5,956 nt of DNA from JAGWFU01 sp035534575 (GTDB taxonomy: Archaea; Micrarchaeota; Micrarchaeia; Micrarchaeales; Micrarchaeaceae), in NCBI GenBank assembly GCA_035534575.1, contig DATLRT010000005.1, positions 1 through 5,956 of the forward strand, written 5' to 3'. Shown one piece after another: positions 1 through 5,822 of the stretch. Every line of letters starts with the position of its first letter. Within the stretch, counting starts at the first letter, position 1. The translations under genes were made by a program, and so were the position numbers. The notes below the pieces were generated by a model, which ran no database searches, was not told where the DNA came from, and worked only from the letters and a program-made list of their open reading frames with translations.

Positions 1-1
1 A

Positions 2-16
2 CAGAGAAAATCTCTG
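2..16. repeat. Short perfect hairpin at the left edge
   Basis: CAGAGA and TCTCTG form a perfect 6-bp inverted repeat around an AAA loop. It is followed within about 15 bases by a T-rich stretch. It could mark the 3' end of a gene lying left of the window, or be chance; archaeal termination usually depends on T-tracts rather than hairpins. No coding sequence can be supported in positions 1-37. Confidence 0.3.
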
Positions 17-27
17 ATTGCTAATGC

Positions 28-37
28 TTTATTTTAA
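28..37 (+). promoter_or_regulatory. TATA-like box upstream of the coiled-coil gene
   Basis: TTTATTTTAA resembles an archaeal box A. With the usual spacing of about 26 bases the transcript would begin near position 58, inside the open frame that precedes the GTG start at 107. That would leave a leader of about 50 bases holding a GGAGG motif at 73-77, which is too far from GTG-107 to serve it well. The assignment is tentative because the true start of the gene is uncertain. Confidence 0.3.
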
Positions 38-106
38 GGGGATTCGCTGAACGAGAAACAAGACGCGACACAGGAGGAACAAAAACCGGATGTTGTAAAA
101 CAAAAC

Positions 107-805
107 GTGAACCACGAGGCTGCGCCAAAGGCGGTGCAGCCAGCCTCAGCAGCGCCCAAGCCTCTCAAACCATCCCTCAATGACATTATAAAGGAGTCCA
201 ACAACGTCCAGGCCGAGGGCATAAAGAAGGAGATAGACGAGATGAGGAAGCAGAAGGGCAGGCTCATATCCAAGGCGAAGGAGTTCAGGAGGAGGTACAG
301 CTACAAGGAGTCGGAGTTCGCCTCGATAGACAGGCTTCTCAAGATTGAGAGGGATCCCGTCGCGGAGGCTGCTGCAAGGAAGAGGTTCGGCTACCTGAAG
401 AAGATGATTAACAAGTTCGAGTTCAGGATCTCCACGGAGGCGAAGTCGCTCAACGAGGAGAAGGAGCTGATAAGGAAGATAAACGAGATGAAGGGCGAGC
501 TCAACGAGTCCCTGAAGTTCGTGAGGATGGAGAGGAAGCTGGAGCTGGTCAAGAAGGACATAGAGATGTTCAAGAACGGACTGATTGAGACTGACAAGGC
601 GATAGCGGACCTCGACCTAAAGATGGACGGGAAGTACGTGGAGCTGAGGAAGTCCTTGGGAATTGGCAGCTGGCAGAGCGGAAAGCCGCAGTCGGGCAGG
701 GACGGCAGACCGATGCAGCACAGGAAGAAGATGCCGCAGACAGCACCGAGCCAGGAGGTCAACCTCGAGGACATCGTAGTCATAAAGAAGAAGGCAGCCA
801 AGTGA
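107..805 (+). CDS. Archaeal coiled-coil protein (COG1340-like)
   Basis: This encodes a 232-residue soluble protein with no signal peptide or membrane segment. Residues 1-22 are rich in Ala, Pro and Lys and probably disordered. About 35-185 is a long highly charged helix with heptad-like spacing of hydrophobics among Lys, Glu and Arg. About 186-218 is a basic, Gln/Pro/Gly-rich linker, and the chain ends in a hydrophobic patch (LEDIVVIKKK, 220-229). The overall plan resembles the uncharacterised archaeal coiled-coil family COG1340, whose role is not established; I assign no reaction. Lys is almost all AAG and Arg all AGG, suggesting a well-adapted and possibly well-expressed gene. The start is uncertain: GTG-107 has no good Shine-Dalgarno site, and the frame stays open back to position 38 with similar Gln/Glu/Lys-rich composition, where only a rare CTG at 47 (preceded by AGGGGA) could start. 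The next gene lies 169 bases downstream and appears to have its own promoter. Confidence 0.8.
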   Translation: MNHEAAPKAVQPASAAPKPLKPSLNDIIKESNNVQAEGIKKEIDEMRKQKGRLISKAKEFRRRYSYKESEFASIDRLLKIERDPVAEAAARKRFGYLKKMINKFEFRISTEAKSLNEEKELIRKINEMKGELNESLKFVRMERKLELVKKDIEMFKNGLIETDKAIADLDLKMDGKYVELRKSLGIGSWQSGKPQSGRDGRPMQHRKKMPQTAPSQEVNLEDIVVIKKKAAK

Positions 806-895
806 ACGGAAGAAAGTCTAATTGGGCACTGTGCACTGAAGGCGGGACGACGACTAGCAAATAGCAAAAGCAAAACGTAAGGTTAAACTGAAGAA

Positions 896-974
896 AAGTT
901 AAAGTAAAGTAAGCAAAACAAAGTAAAAGTAAAAAAACAAAATAAAATTAAGTAAAAAAGGTAAGTGAAGTAAA
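896..974 (+). repeat. A-rich leader with repeated AAGTAAA heptamer
   Basis: This stretch is overwhelmingly A with scattered G and T and almost no C, in sharp contrast to the surrounding genes. AAGTAAA occurs exactly at 902-908, 921-927, 927-933, 950-956 and 968-974, and near matches lie at 896-903 (AAGTTAAA), 907-913 and 963-969. The last copy touches the ATG of the nuclease gene. On the plus strand it is not a T-tract terminator for the upstream gene. It may be a promoter or upstream regulatory region, an unstructured leader, or a binding array. The remainder of the gap (806-895) contains a repeated GCACTG (826-831 and 833-838) and nothing else that I can name. Confidence 0.6.
941..950 (+). 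promoter_or_regulatory. Probable TATA box for the nuclease operon
   Basis: AATAAAATTA is the best box-A-like string in the A-rich tract. Its centre is about 29 bases from ATG-975, which would place transcription initiation within a few bases of the start codon, giving a leaderless or nearly leaderless mRNA. That agrees with the absence of a clear Shine-Dalgarno site. Because the entire tract is A-rich, other placements are possible. Confidence 0.35.
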
Positions 975-2288
975 ATGAAAATTTCTTTTTTTGGCGCAGC
1001 CGAAGAAGTAGGAAGGAGCTGCATAATGGTAAGCAGCGGAAAGACAAAGATACTCCTCGATGCAGGAGTCAAGTTGGGAGAGCACGAGGAGCATCCTCTG
1101 TTCGACGACAAGATATTGAACGAGATAGACGCGATATTCGTATCGCACGCACACTTGGACCACAGCGGTTTCCTGCCGCACATATTTTCGGCAGGCTACA
1201 AGGGAAAGGTGTATGCGACAAAGCCGACGATTGAGCTGATAAATGTTCTGCTCACCGACTACATGCGTCTGTCGGAGCCCAAGGACGTGACCAAGGAGGG
1301 TTTTGCAAGGCTCCAGAAGAGCTACACGATAGTGGAGTTCGGGGAGAGGGTCACCATAAAGGACCTCACCATGAGCTTCTCGTTCTCGGGCCACATAATA
1401 GGCAGCGGGATGATAACGGTCAGCGATGAGAAGCAGACGCTGCTCTACACCGGCGACGTGAACCTCTCAAAGACGAGACTGCTCGAGGGGGCGGACCTGA
1501 AGGGTCTGAAGGCCACCACGATAATCACGGAGAGCACATACTCCGGCAGGAAGGACATATTCCCGCCCGAAGGCGTGGTCGTGAAGAAGATGCTAAAGAG
1601 CATAAAGGACACGCTCAACGCCGGAGGGAAGGTGATAATCCCCTCGTTCGCGGTAGGGAGGGCACAGGAGGTACTCCTGCTTCTGGACGACTACATGAGC
1701 TCGGGAGCGATACCCAAGGTGCCCATATACGTCGACGGAATGATAAACAAGGCACTCAGGATACACAGGCACAACGTGATATACTGCAGGAAGGAGCTGC
1801 AGAGCAGGATACTGATGAGCGACTTCGACCCGTTCAAGAGCGACAACTTCTTCCCGGTAGAGAAGAAGGGCGTCAGGGAGAAGATTGTGAGCGAGGACCA
1901 GAGTAGCATAATAGTCACCACGAGTGGCATGCTAACTGGCGGGCCGATAATGTTCTACCTCACCAAGATGTCCGGCAACTCGATGAACAAGATGATTCTT
2001 GTCGGGTATCAGGCGAGCGGCACTCTCGGGAGGCAGATACAGGAGGGCGCGAAGACCATCTCTGTCAACCACAAGAAGGTAGATGTGCAGATGACCGTAG
2101 AAGCCTATCACCTCTCTGCCCACGCGGACAGACCGCAGCTCGATAAAATGATCAAGAGTGTTGAGGGTTTGAAGAACATTTATATAGTTCACGGTGAAAA
2201 GACAAAGACGGAAGAATTCAAGACAGATCTTGCGACACTGAAATACAATGCTATTTTACCAAGACTTGGCGGCGAATATGACCTATAA
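975..2288 (+). CDS. Beta-CASP metallo-beta-lactamase ribonuclease, aCPSF2-like
   Basis: This is a cytoplasmic zinc-dependent RNA nuclease of the CPSF73/Ysh1 group (COG1236), 437 residues. The metallo-beta-lactamase core shows D29 (LLDAG), the signature H58-x-H60-x-D62-H63, H140 (SGHIIGS) and D161 (TGDVN). The beta-CASP elements follow: motif A E186 (ITEST), the conserved PSFAVGRAQE (223-232), TTSGMLTGGP (315-324), motif B H383 (HLSAHAD) and motif C H406 (IVHGE). All expected metal ligands are present, so it should be active. The SAHAD form of motif B favours the CPSF group over archaeal RNase J. There is no N-terminal KH region, and the length fits aCPSF2 rather than the longer KH-containing aCPSF1, the archaeal termination factor. 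Archaeal relatives have been reported with endonuclease and/or 5'-3' exonuclease activity in RNA decay or maturation; which applies here cannot be read from sequence. The 5' end and the last 50 or so codons are more AT-rich than the middle. It heads a three-gene unit, overlapping the next gene by 11 bases. Confidence 0.95.
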   Translation: MKISFFGAAEEVGRSCIMVSSGKTKILLDAGVKLGEHEEHPLFDDKILNEIDAIFVSHAHLDHSGFLPHIFSAGYKGKVYATKPTIELINVLLTDYMRLSEPKDVTKEGFARLQKSYTIVEFGERVTIKDLTMSFSFSGHIIGSGMITVSDEKQTLLYTGDVNLSKTRLLEGADLKGLKATTIITESTYSGRKDIFPPEGVVVKKMLKSIKDTLNAGGKVIIPSFAVGRAQEVLLLLDDYMSSGAIPKVPIYVDGMINKALRIHRHNVIYCRKELQSRILMSDFDPFKSDNFFPVEKKGVREKIVSEDQSSIIVTTSGMLTGGPIMFYLTKMSGNSMNKMILVGYQASGTLGRQIQEGAKTISVNHKKVDVQMTVEAYHLSAHADRPQLDKMIKSVEGLKNIYIVHGEKTKTEEFKTDLATLKYNAILPRLGGEYDL

Positions 2289-2586
2289 CCAATACAGCAA
2301 GGGCGTGCATAAACCCTCTAACATAACTCTGCTTCGCGTAGAAGCAGAACAGTTCTCAGCTAAGGCCAAAAATGAGGAAGATAAGAACGGACTTTCGAAT
2401 GCGGTCACACACAACCGCAACGAGGCAATAGGCAAATACAGCGAGATGCTGCGTATCAAGGAAAGCGAGGGAAAGCTATCCGCGGCAAAAATTATCCAAA
2501 GGAAGATAAATAAAGAGAAAAAGGAGCTTGTTCGCTATCTAAAGAGCAAGGGGCTATTCTCTGAAGGGCACACCAGTGGTCACTGA
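2278..2586 (+). CDS. Unrecognised small charged helical protein
   Basis: This encodes 102 residues that I cannot assign to a family. It has no signal peptide, membrane segment, Cys pair or nucleotide-binding motif. The N-terminal 20 residues include a KGVHKPSNIT segment; the rest is predicted helical and rich in Lys, Glu and Asn, with a very basic helix near residues 64-92 (for example KINKEKKELVRYLKSK), which could bind RNA or a protein partner. I chose ATG-2278 because GGCGGCGA just upstream resembles the archaeal Shine-Dalgarno sequence and the codon lies in the nuclease stop region; an in-frame ATG at 2248 would add ten residues but has no site. It overlaps the nuclease by 11 bases and its TGA shares one base with the truD ATG, so translation is probably coupled on both sides. 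Four of its five Arg codons are CGN, while neighbours favour AGG, and AAA and A/T-ending codons are more common. Confidence 0.75.
   Translation: MTYNQYSKGVHKPSNITLLRVEAEQFSAKAKNEEDKNGLSNAVTHNRNEAIGKYSEMLRIKESEGKLSAAKIIQRKINKEKKELVRYLKSKGLFSEGHTSGH
2328..2348. repeat. Perfect 8-bp inverted repeat inside the small gene
   Basis: TCTGCTTC and GAAGCAGA flank a GCGTA loop. It lies about 50 bases after the start of the 102-residue gene and 40 bases after the nuclease stop. As RNA it would form a compact hairpin in the operon transcript. It is entirely coding, so chance or an mRNA-structure role are both possible. Confidence 0.5.
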
Positions 2587-3839
2587 TGATTCGGCTATCC
2601 GCCTCTGGGCAGATGGGCGGCATAATCAAGCAGAGCGCTCAGGACTTCATCGTAGAAGAGATTGTGGGCGCATGCAAGGCCCTGGATAAAGATAAAGTAT
2701 ACTCGGAGAGTCCAGTGCCTCTCACCTCAGCTGATCCTAAGTTCTCCATATTCGTAATGCAGAAGGAAAACTGGAATACGGTTCAGGCACTGAAGGCTGT
2801 GGCTAGGGTTCTGAAGAGGGGCCAGAAGTCCACGGGCTTTGCGGGAACCAAGGACAGGGTAGCCATCTCAACCCAGATGTGCAGCATCTTCGGAGTGACG
2901 CCAGAGCAGCTTCTTGGTGTGCATGTAAAGGACATAAGGATAAACGGCGCATGGTCCAGCGACGCCGGAATAAAGATGGGAGATCTTCAGGGCAATAGGT
3001 TTACTATTGTAGTAAGGGGGGCAACTGACACCCAAAGGATTGAAGAAATACACGCGGAACTGGGCGGAAAGTTCCCAAACTACTTCGGCCCTCAAAGATT
3101 CGGTTCAAGGGGCAATAATTTCGATATCGGCATTGCCCTGCTGAAGGGAGACTTCAAGACCGCCGCAATGGAGTTCCTGACCAACTCCACCAACGAGACC
3201 AACATCGAAGCTGTAGCGGCGAGAAAGAAGCTGGCAGAGGAGCAGGACTTTGAGGCTGCGTTCAGGTACTTCCCGATGCACCTAAAGTACGAGCGAATGA
3301 TGCTCGAGTACCTCTCCAAGTTCAGCGCCAACTTCGCCAGCTCCATAAAGAGGCTGCCCCGAGCGGTGTCGTTGATGTTCATACATTCGGTGGAGGCGCA
3401 GATATTCAACATGGAGCTCGAAGAGATGGTGAAAGCAAGGGACACGGCAGTAGCGGACGGCGATCTGGCATGCGCTTTGAACGCGTGCGGATTTCCCGAT
3501 ATCTCCGCAGTTGCCCACTCGGAATCGTTCATCGAGGAGAAAGAGAGCCTTCTCCCAATCGGCAACATAGTCGGATACGAGACAAAGAATCTCAATGAGT
3601 TTGAGCTCGAGGCGCTTGAGAAGTTGGGAATAACAACCGACTCATTCAAGGTGAGGGGCATGAACGAGCTAAACTCAAAGGGCACGTACAGGCCACTGTT
3701 CGCACCGTATACCGGCTTCGCGAGCGATACGCTCGATGAAGGCAAGGCGGCGAGCTTCAGCTTCTCTCTGCCATCGGGCTCCTATGCCACTGTGCTGCTC
3801 AACGAATTCATCTCGGGCACCCAGGCTGAAAACCTATAA
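2586..3839 (+). CDS. truD: tRNA pseudouridine synthase D (TruD/Pus7 family)
   Basis: TruD isomerises uridine to pseudouridine, classically at position 13 of tRNA, in the cytoplasm. The 417-residue product is full length for archaeal members. It begins with a typical QDFIVEE element (19-25), then a KENWNTVQALK segment (60-70), and the active-site motif GFAGTKDR (84-91) with the predicted catalytic Asp at D90. GNRFTIVVRG (136-145) and the family hallmark NYFGPQRFGSRGNN (165-178) follow, then HSVEAQIFN after the family-specific insertion, and finally FSLPSGSYATVLLNEF near the C terminus. All are intact. The ATG overlaps the upstream TGA by one base (TGATG), a layout typical of termination-reinitiation; no strong Shine-Dalgarno site is visible. 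Location behind an RNA nuclease suggests a shared RNA-maturation operon. Its stop codon is embedded in a TATA box for the next unit. Archaeal Pus7-type enzymes may also have other RNA targets, which sequence alone does not resolve. Confidence 0.96.
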   Translation: MIRLSASGQMGGIIKQSAQDFIVEEIVGACKALDKDKVYSESPVPLTSADPKFSIFVMQKENWNTVQALKAVARVLKRGQKSTGFAGTKDRVAISTQMCSIFGVTPEQLLGVHVKDIRINGAWSSDAGIKMGDLQGNRFTIVVRGATDTQRIEEIHAELGGKFPNYFGPQRFGSRGNNFDIGIALLKGDFKTAAMEFLTNSTNETNIEAVAARKKLAEEQDFEAAFRYFPMHLKYERMMLEYLSKFSANFASSIKRLPRAVSLMFIHSVEAQIFNMELEEMVKARDTAVADGDLACALNACGFPDISAVAHSESFIEEKESLLPIGNIVGYETKNLNEFELEALEKLGITTDSFKVRGMNELNSKGTYRPLFAPYTGFASDTLDEGKAASFSFSLPSGSYATVLLNEFISGTQAENL

Positions 3840-3843
3840 ATAT
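3835..3843 (+). promoter_or_regulatory. TATA box for ankyrin-MTAP-HAD unit
   Basis: TATAAATAT is a near-ideal archaeal box A and is preceded by a purine-rich GAAAACC that could act as a BRE. Its centre is about 33 bases from the ankyrin ATG, placing the predicted start of transcription near position 865 of the 3 kb mark (about 3865), so the mRNA would have a leader of only some 7 bases. The box overlaps the truD stop codon. No T-tract terminator is seen for truD, so read-through from the upstream unit may also contribute. Confidence 0.65.
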
Positions 3844-3871
3844 CTTGTAAAGAAATAAGAATCGGATAGAG

Positions 3872-4276
3872 ATGACGATAACAAAGAACGCTTACGATTT
3901 GAACATGAGGCGCCTGCACCACGCCAGCGCTGCAGGAGACTTAAAGACGGTCAGGCACCTCCTCTACGACCTTGATGTGGATCCCGACTCTCGTGATATG
4001 AACACTGAGACCCACAGGCAGACAGCATCGGAAAGGGCGGCAGCCAAGGGACATCTCAATGTCCTTAAAGAGTTGGCCCGTGCAGGCGCTGACTTCTTCA
4101 TTCTGAGCAGGAGCGGTATGACGCTAGAGGACATTGTGAGGAAGCACATCAAGGACGGCGAGTTCGCAACCTCCAGGAAGGAATACGAGGAGTGCCTGAA
4201 GTTCATAATTGAAACCAAGGAGGAACAGTCAAAACTAAGGGGAAGGCTGAGGATGGTGGGCATCAGAAATGGATAA
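3872..4276 (+). CDS. Small ankyrin-repeat protein
   Basis: This 134-residue protein contains about two ankyrin repeats and so is probably a protein-binding module without enzymatic activity. Repeat one spans about 14-42 (RRLHHASAAGDLKTVRHLL, then DVDPDSRD); repeat two spans about 47-79 (TASERAAAKGHLNVLKELARAGAD). A degenerate third unit begins at SGMTLEDIVRKHI (81-93). The C terminus (about 99-134) is charged helix with a basic tail (KLRGRLRMVGIRNG). No signal peptide or membrane segment is visible. ATG-3872 fits the strong TATA box about 33 bases upstream and would give a near-leaderless message. The 3' end overlaps the MTAP gene by 8 bases, so the two are probably co-transcribed and translationally coupled. 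The partner is unknown; adjacency alone does not make it an MTAP regulator. Two-repeat ankyrin proteins are at the minimum size for a stable fold, so the terminal helices may serve as caps. Confidence 0.85.
   Translation: MTITKNAYDLNMRRLHHASAAGDLKTVRHLLYDLDVDPDSRDMNTETHRQTASERAAAKGHLNVLKELARAGADFFILSRSGMTLEDIVRKHIKDGEFATSRKEYEECLKFIIETKEEQSKLRGRLRMVGIRNG
4255..4260 (+). promoter_or_regulatory. Ribosome binding site for MTAP
   Basis: GGTGGG lies 8-9 bases before ATG-4269 and resembles the GGTG core complementary to the archaeal 16S 3' end. It supports starting MTAP at 4269, inside the ankyrin gene, rather than at the second in-frame ATG at 4290, which would begin immediately before the first beta strand. 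Confidence 0.5.
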
Positions 4277-5093
4277 AAGTGTTGATTGCATGGACGCTGA
4301 AATCGGAATAATAGGGGGCTCGGGCCTTTACTCACTACTGGACGACGCTCAGGAGATTGAGCTCGAGACAGAGTACGGGAAGCCCAGCAGCACTATCGCG
4401 GTAGGCACGCTGGCCGGCAAAAGGGTCGCGTTCCTGGCAAGGCATGGTAAGAAGCACACCATACCTCCCCACAAGGTGAACTACAAGGCCAACATAGCCG
4501 CGCTAAAGCAGCTCGGCGTCAAGAGGATAATAGCCAGCGCAGCAGTGGGATCGTTGGACCCGAGCTACAAGCCCGGTGAGCTGGCGTTCTTCGACCAGTT
4601 CGTCAACATGACGCAAGGCAGGGACGATACCTTCTATCACGAGCCGCCAGTCACACACGTAAGCTCGGCGGAGCCGTACTGCCCCGAACTCAGGGGAATA
4701 GCCGGAGGGGAGGCAAAGAGGCTCAACATACCATCCCACGAGGACGGCACCGTGGTCGTGATAAACGGGCCCAGGTTCTCCACCAAGGCGGAGTCAAAGA
4801 TGTTCACAAGGCAGGGATTCAACTTGATAAACATGACGCAGTACCCCGAGGCGCACCTTGCTCTCGAGCAGGAGATATGCTACCTCGGGATAGGGATGGT
4901 CACGGACTTCGACTCCGGCATTGAGGGCAGGGATGACATAAAGCCCGTGAGCATGGAAGAGGTGAACAAGATATTCGCCAGCAACGTGGGCAAGGTGAAG
5001 GACCTGCTGAACGCCATAGTGCCAGCAATACCCGCTGCTAGGGCGCGATGCCACTGCCACTCCGCTCTCAAGAACGCAGTGATAAACCCGTGA
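4269..5093 (+). CDS. mtnP: S-methyl-5'-thioadenosine phosphorylase
   Basis: MTAP cleaves 5'-methylthioadenosine with phosphate to adenine and 5-methylthioribose-1-phosphate, recycling the by-product of polyamine and other S-adenosylmethionine-using pathways. The 274-residue product has the usual family size. Visible features are the phosphate-binding IGGSGLY (15-21), ARHG..H (57-63), a HKVNYKANIAALK segment (68-80), NGPRFSTKAES (166-176), NMTQYPEAHLA (188-198) and TDFDSG (212-217). The two aspartates D213 and D215 match the pair that contacts the 6-amino purine, in place of the Asn of guanine/hypoxanthine-specific phosphorylases, so adenine-type specificity is favoured. The C-terminal part carries a Cys-His-Cys-His cluster at 261-264, a CXC motif like that reported in thermostable archaeal MTAPs; C138 and C204 are further candidates for a disulfide. 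An inosine-accepting or purine nucleoside phosphorylase of the same family is the main alternative. It overlaps the ankyrin gene and directly precedes the HAD gene. Confidence 0.93.
   Translation: MDKSVDCMDAEIGIIGGSGLYSLLDDAQEIELETEYGKPSSTIAVGTLAGKRVAFLARHGKKHTIPPHKVNYKANIAALKQLGVKRIIASAAVGSLDPSYKPGELAFFDQFVNMTQGRDDTFYHEPPVTHVSSAEPYCPELRGIAGGEAKRLNIPSHEDGTVVVINGPRFSTKAESKMFTRQGFNLINMTQYPEAHLALEQEICYLGIGMVTDFDSGIEGRDDIKPVSMEEVNKIFASNVGKVKDLLNAIVPAIPAARARCHCHSALKNAVINP
5079..5083 (+). promoter_or_regulatory. Possible Shine-Dalgarno site for HAD gene
   Basis: GTGAT matches the distal part of the archaeal consensus GGAGGTGAT and lies 6 bases before an in-frame GTG at 5090, whose bases overlap the MTAP TGA. 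The ATG at 5099 is 15 bases away, but has its own TGAGG (5091-5095) very close upstream. Which is used cannot be settled here; the products differ by three residues. Confidence 0.3.
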
Positions 5094-5098
5094 GGCCC

Positions 5099-5815
5099 AT
5101 GGCCTACAAGGAAATACTGGCTAATTTCGACATAGATGGCACCATCATAACAATGTGGGGAGTGCACACAAAGGCATACGCTACCACGGTCAAGGAGCTG
5201 TACGGCATCAAGGACTTCGACTTCAGGAGATTCTACAAGCCAGGTAGCACCCAGCAGCAGGCGGTTACGGACAATCTGCTCCGGATGGGCCACGACATTG
5301 GATTCATCAACAAGGGGCTGGACAGGGTGCCCGAGCTGATGACCAAGTATTATGGGAAGTTCATAACCCCGGAGAGCATAACGATCCTCCCCGGGGTGGT
5401 AGATCTTCTGAAGAGGCTCTCTGCAGAGGGGATACTCGCCGGCGTAATAACGGGAAACAGTTCCTCGGCAGCAGCGTTGATACTTGCCAACTCCGGGCTT
5501 GACCGTTACTTCGGCTATGTCTCCACTCCCGATGCTGGAAACACGAGGGATGAGAGGATGCTGAGCGCGGTGAAGAAGGCCCAGGCCATCTCCGGGATTA
5601 AGTACGCGATGGGAAGCGTGTTCTACTTCGACGACTCTGAGCACAGCATAGCGGTATCGAGGCGGCTGGGCATCAGGTCCGTGGCCGTTGCGACCGGCGA
5701 GACTAGCAGAGAGGCGCTTGCCAAGGAAGCACCTGATTACATAATGGACAACCTGTCTGACACAGAGGCCGTGATGGGCATACTGACTGGCCCGGCAGGG
5801 GCCGCAGATGCATAA
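5099..5815 (+). CDS. HAD-superfamily hydrolase, probable phosphatase
   Basis: This encodes 239 residues of the haloacid dehalogenase superfamily, which mostly remove phosphate from small metabolites through an aspartyl-phosphate intermediate with Mg2+. Motif I is FDIDGT with nucleophile D11 and acid/base D13; motif II is the Thr of ITGNSS (T118); a motif III Lys is at K159 or K160; motif IV is FYFDDSE with D178 and D179. All four are intact. Residues about 20-95 between motifs I and II would form a helical C1-type cap, as in phosphoglycolate phosphatase-like enzymes. No signal peptide is seen. The substrate is not recognisable. Location directly after MTAP makes a sugar phosphate such as methylthioribose-1-phosphate a hypothesis only. 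An open frame extends back to ATG-5048, but that would overlap MTAP by 46 bases with a poorly conserved lead; ATG-5099 or GTG-5090 starts just ahead of the first beta strand. The stop lies 7 bases from the convergent tRNA gene. Confidence 0.9.
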   Translation: MAYKEILANFDIDGTIITMWGVHTKAYATTVKELYGIKDFDFRRFYKPGSTQQQAVTDNLLRMGHDIGFINKGLDRVPELMTKYYGKFITPESITILPGVVDLLKRLSAEGILAGVITGNSSSAAALILANSGLDRYFGYVSTPDAGNTRDERMLSAVKKAQAISGIKYAMGSVFYFDDSEHSIAVSRRLGIRSVAVATGETSREALAKEAPDYIMDNLSDTEAVMGILTGPAGAADA

Positions 5816-5821
5816 AAGAAA
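5814..5821 (-). terminator. T-tract terminator of the tRNA gene
   Basis: Read on the minus strand, TTTCTTTT begins two bases after the tRNA discriminator base. Short T-tracts are the usual archaeal termination signal. The tract overlaps the TAA stop codon of the convergent HAD gene. Confidence 0.5.
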
Positions 5822-5822
5822 G

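Noticed and set aside
806..895. Possible C/D box RNA in the gap before the nuclease gene
   Set aside because: CTGA occurs at 836-839 and 888-891, but no convincing RTGATGA box C lies at the right spacing.
896..974. A-rich tract as a terminator of the coiled-coil gene
   Set aside because: Archaeal terminators are T-rich on the coding strand; this tract is T-rich only on the minus strand, where no gene leads into it.
3092..3745. 217-codon open frame on the minus strand inside truD
   Set aside because: It is antisense to a fully conserved TruD, and its Ser- and Leu-rich product is typical of a shadow frame.
5048..5098. Extended HAD start at ATG-5048
   Set aside because: It would add 17 residues of low-complexity basic sequence wholly inside the MTAP gene, whereas HAD proteins normally begin a few residues before motif I.
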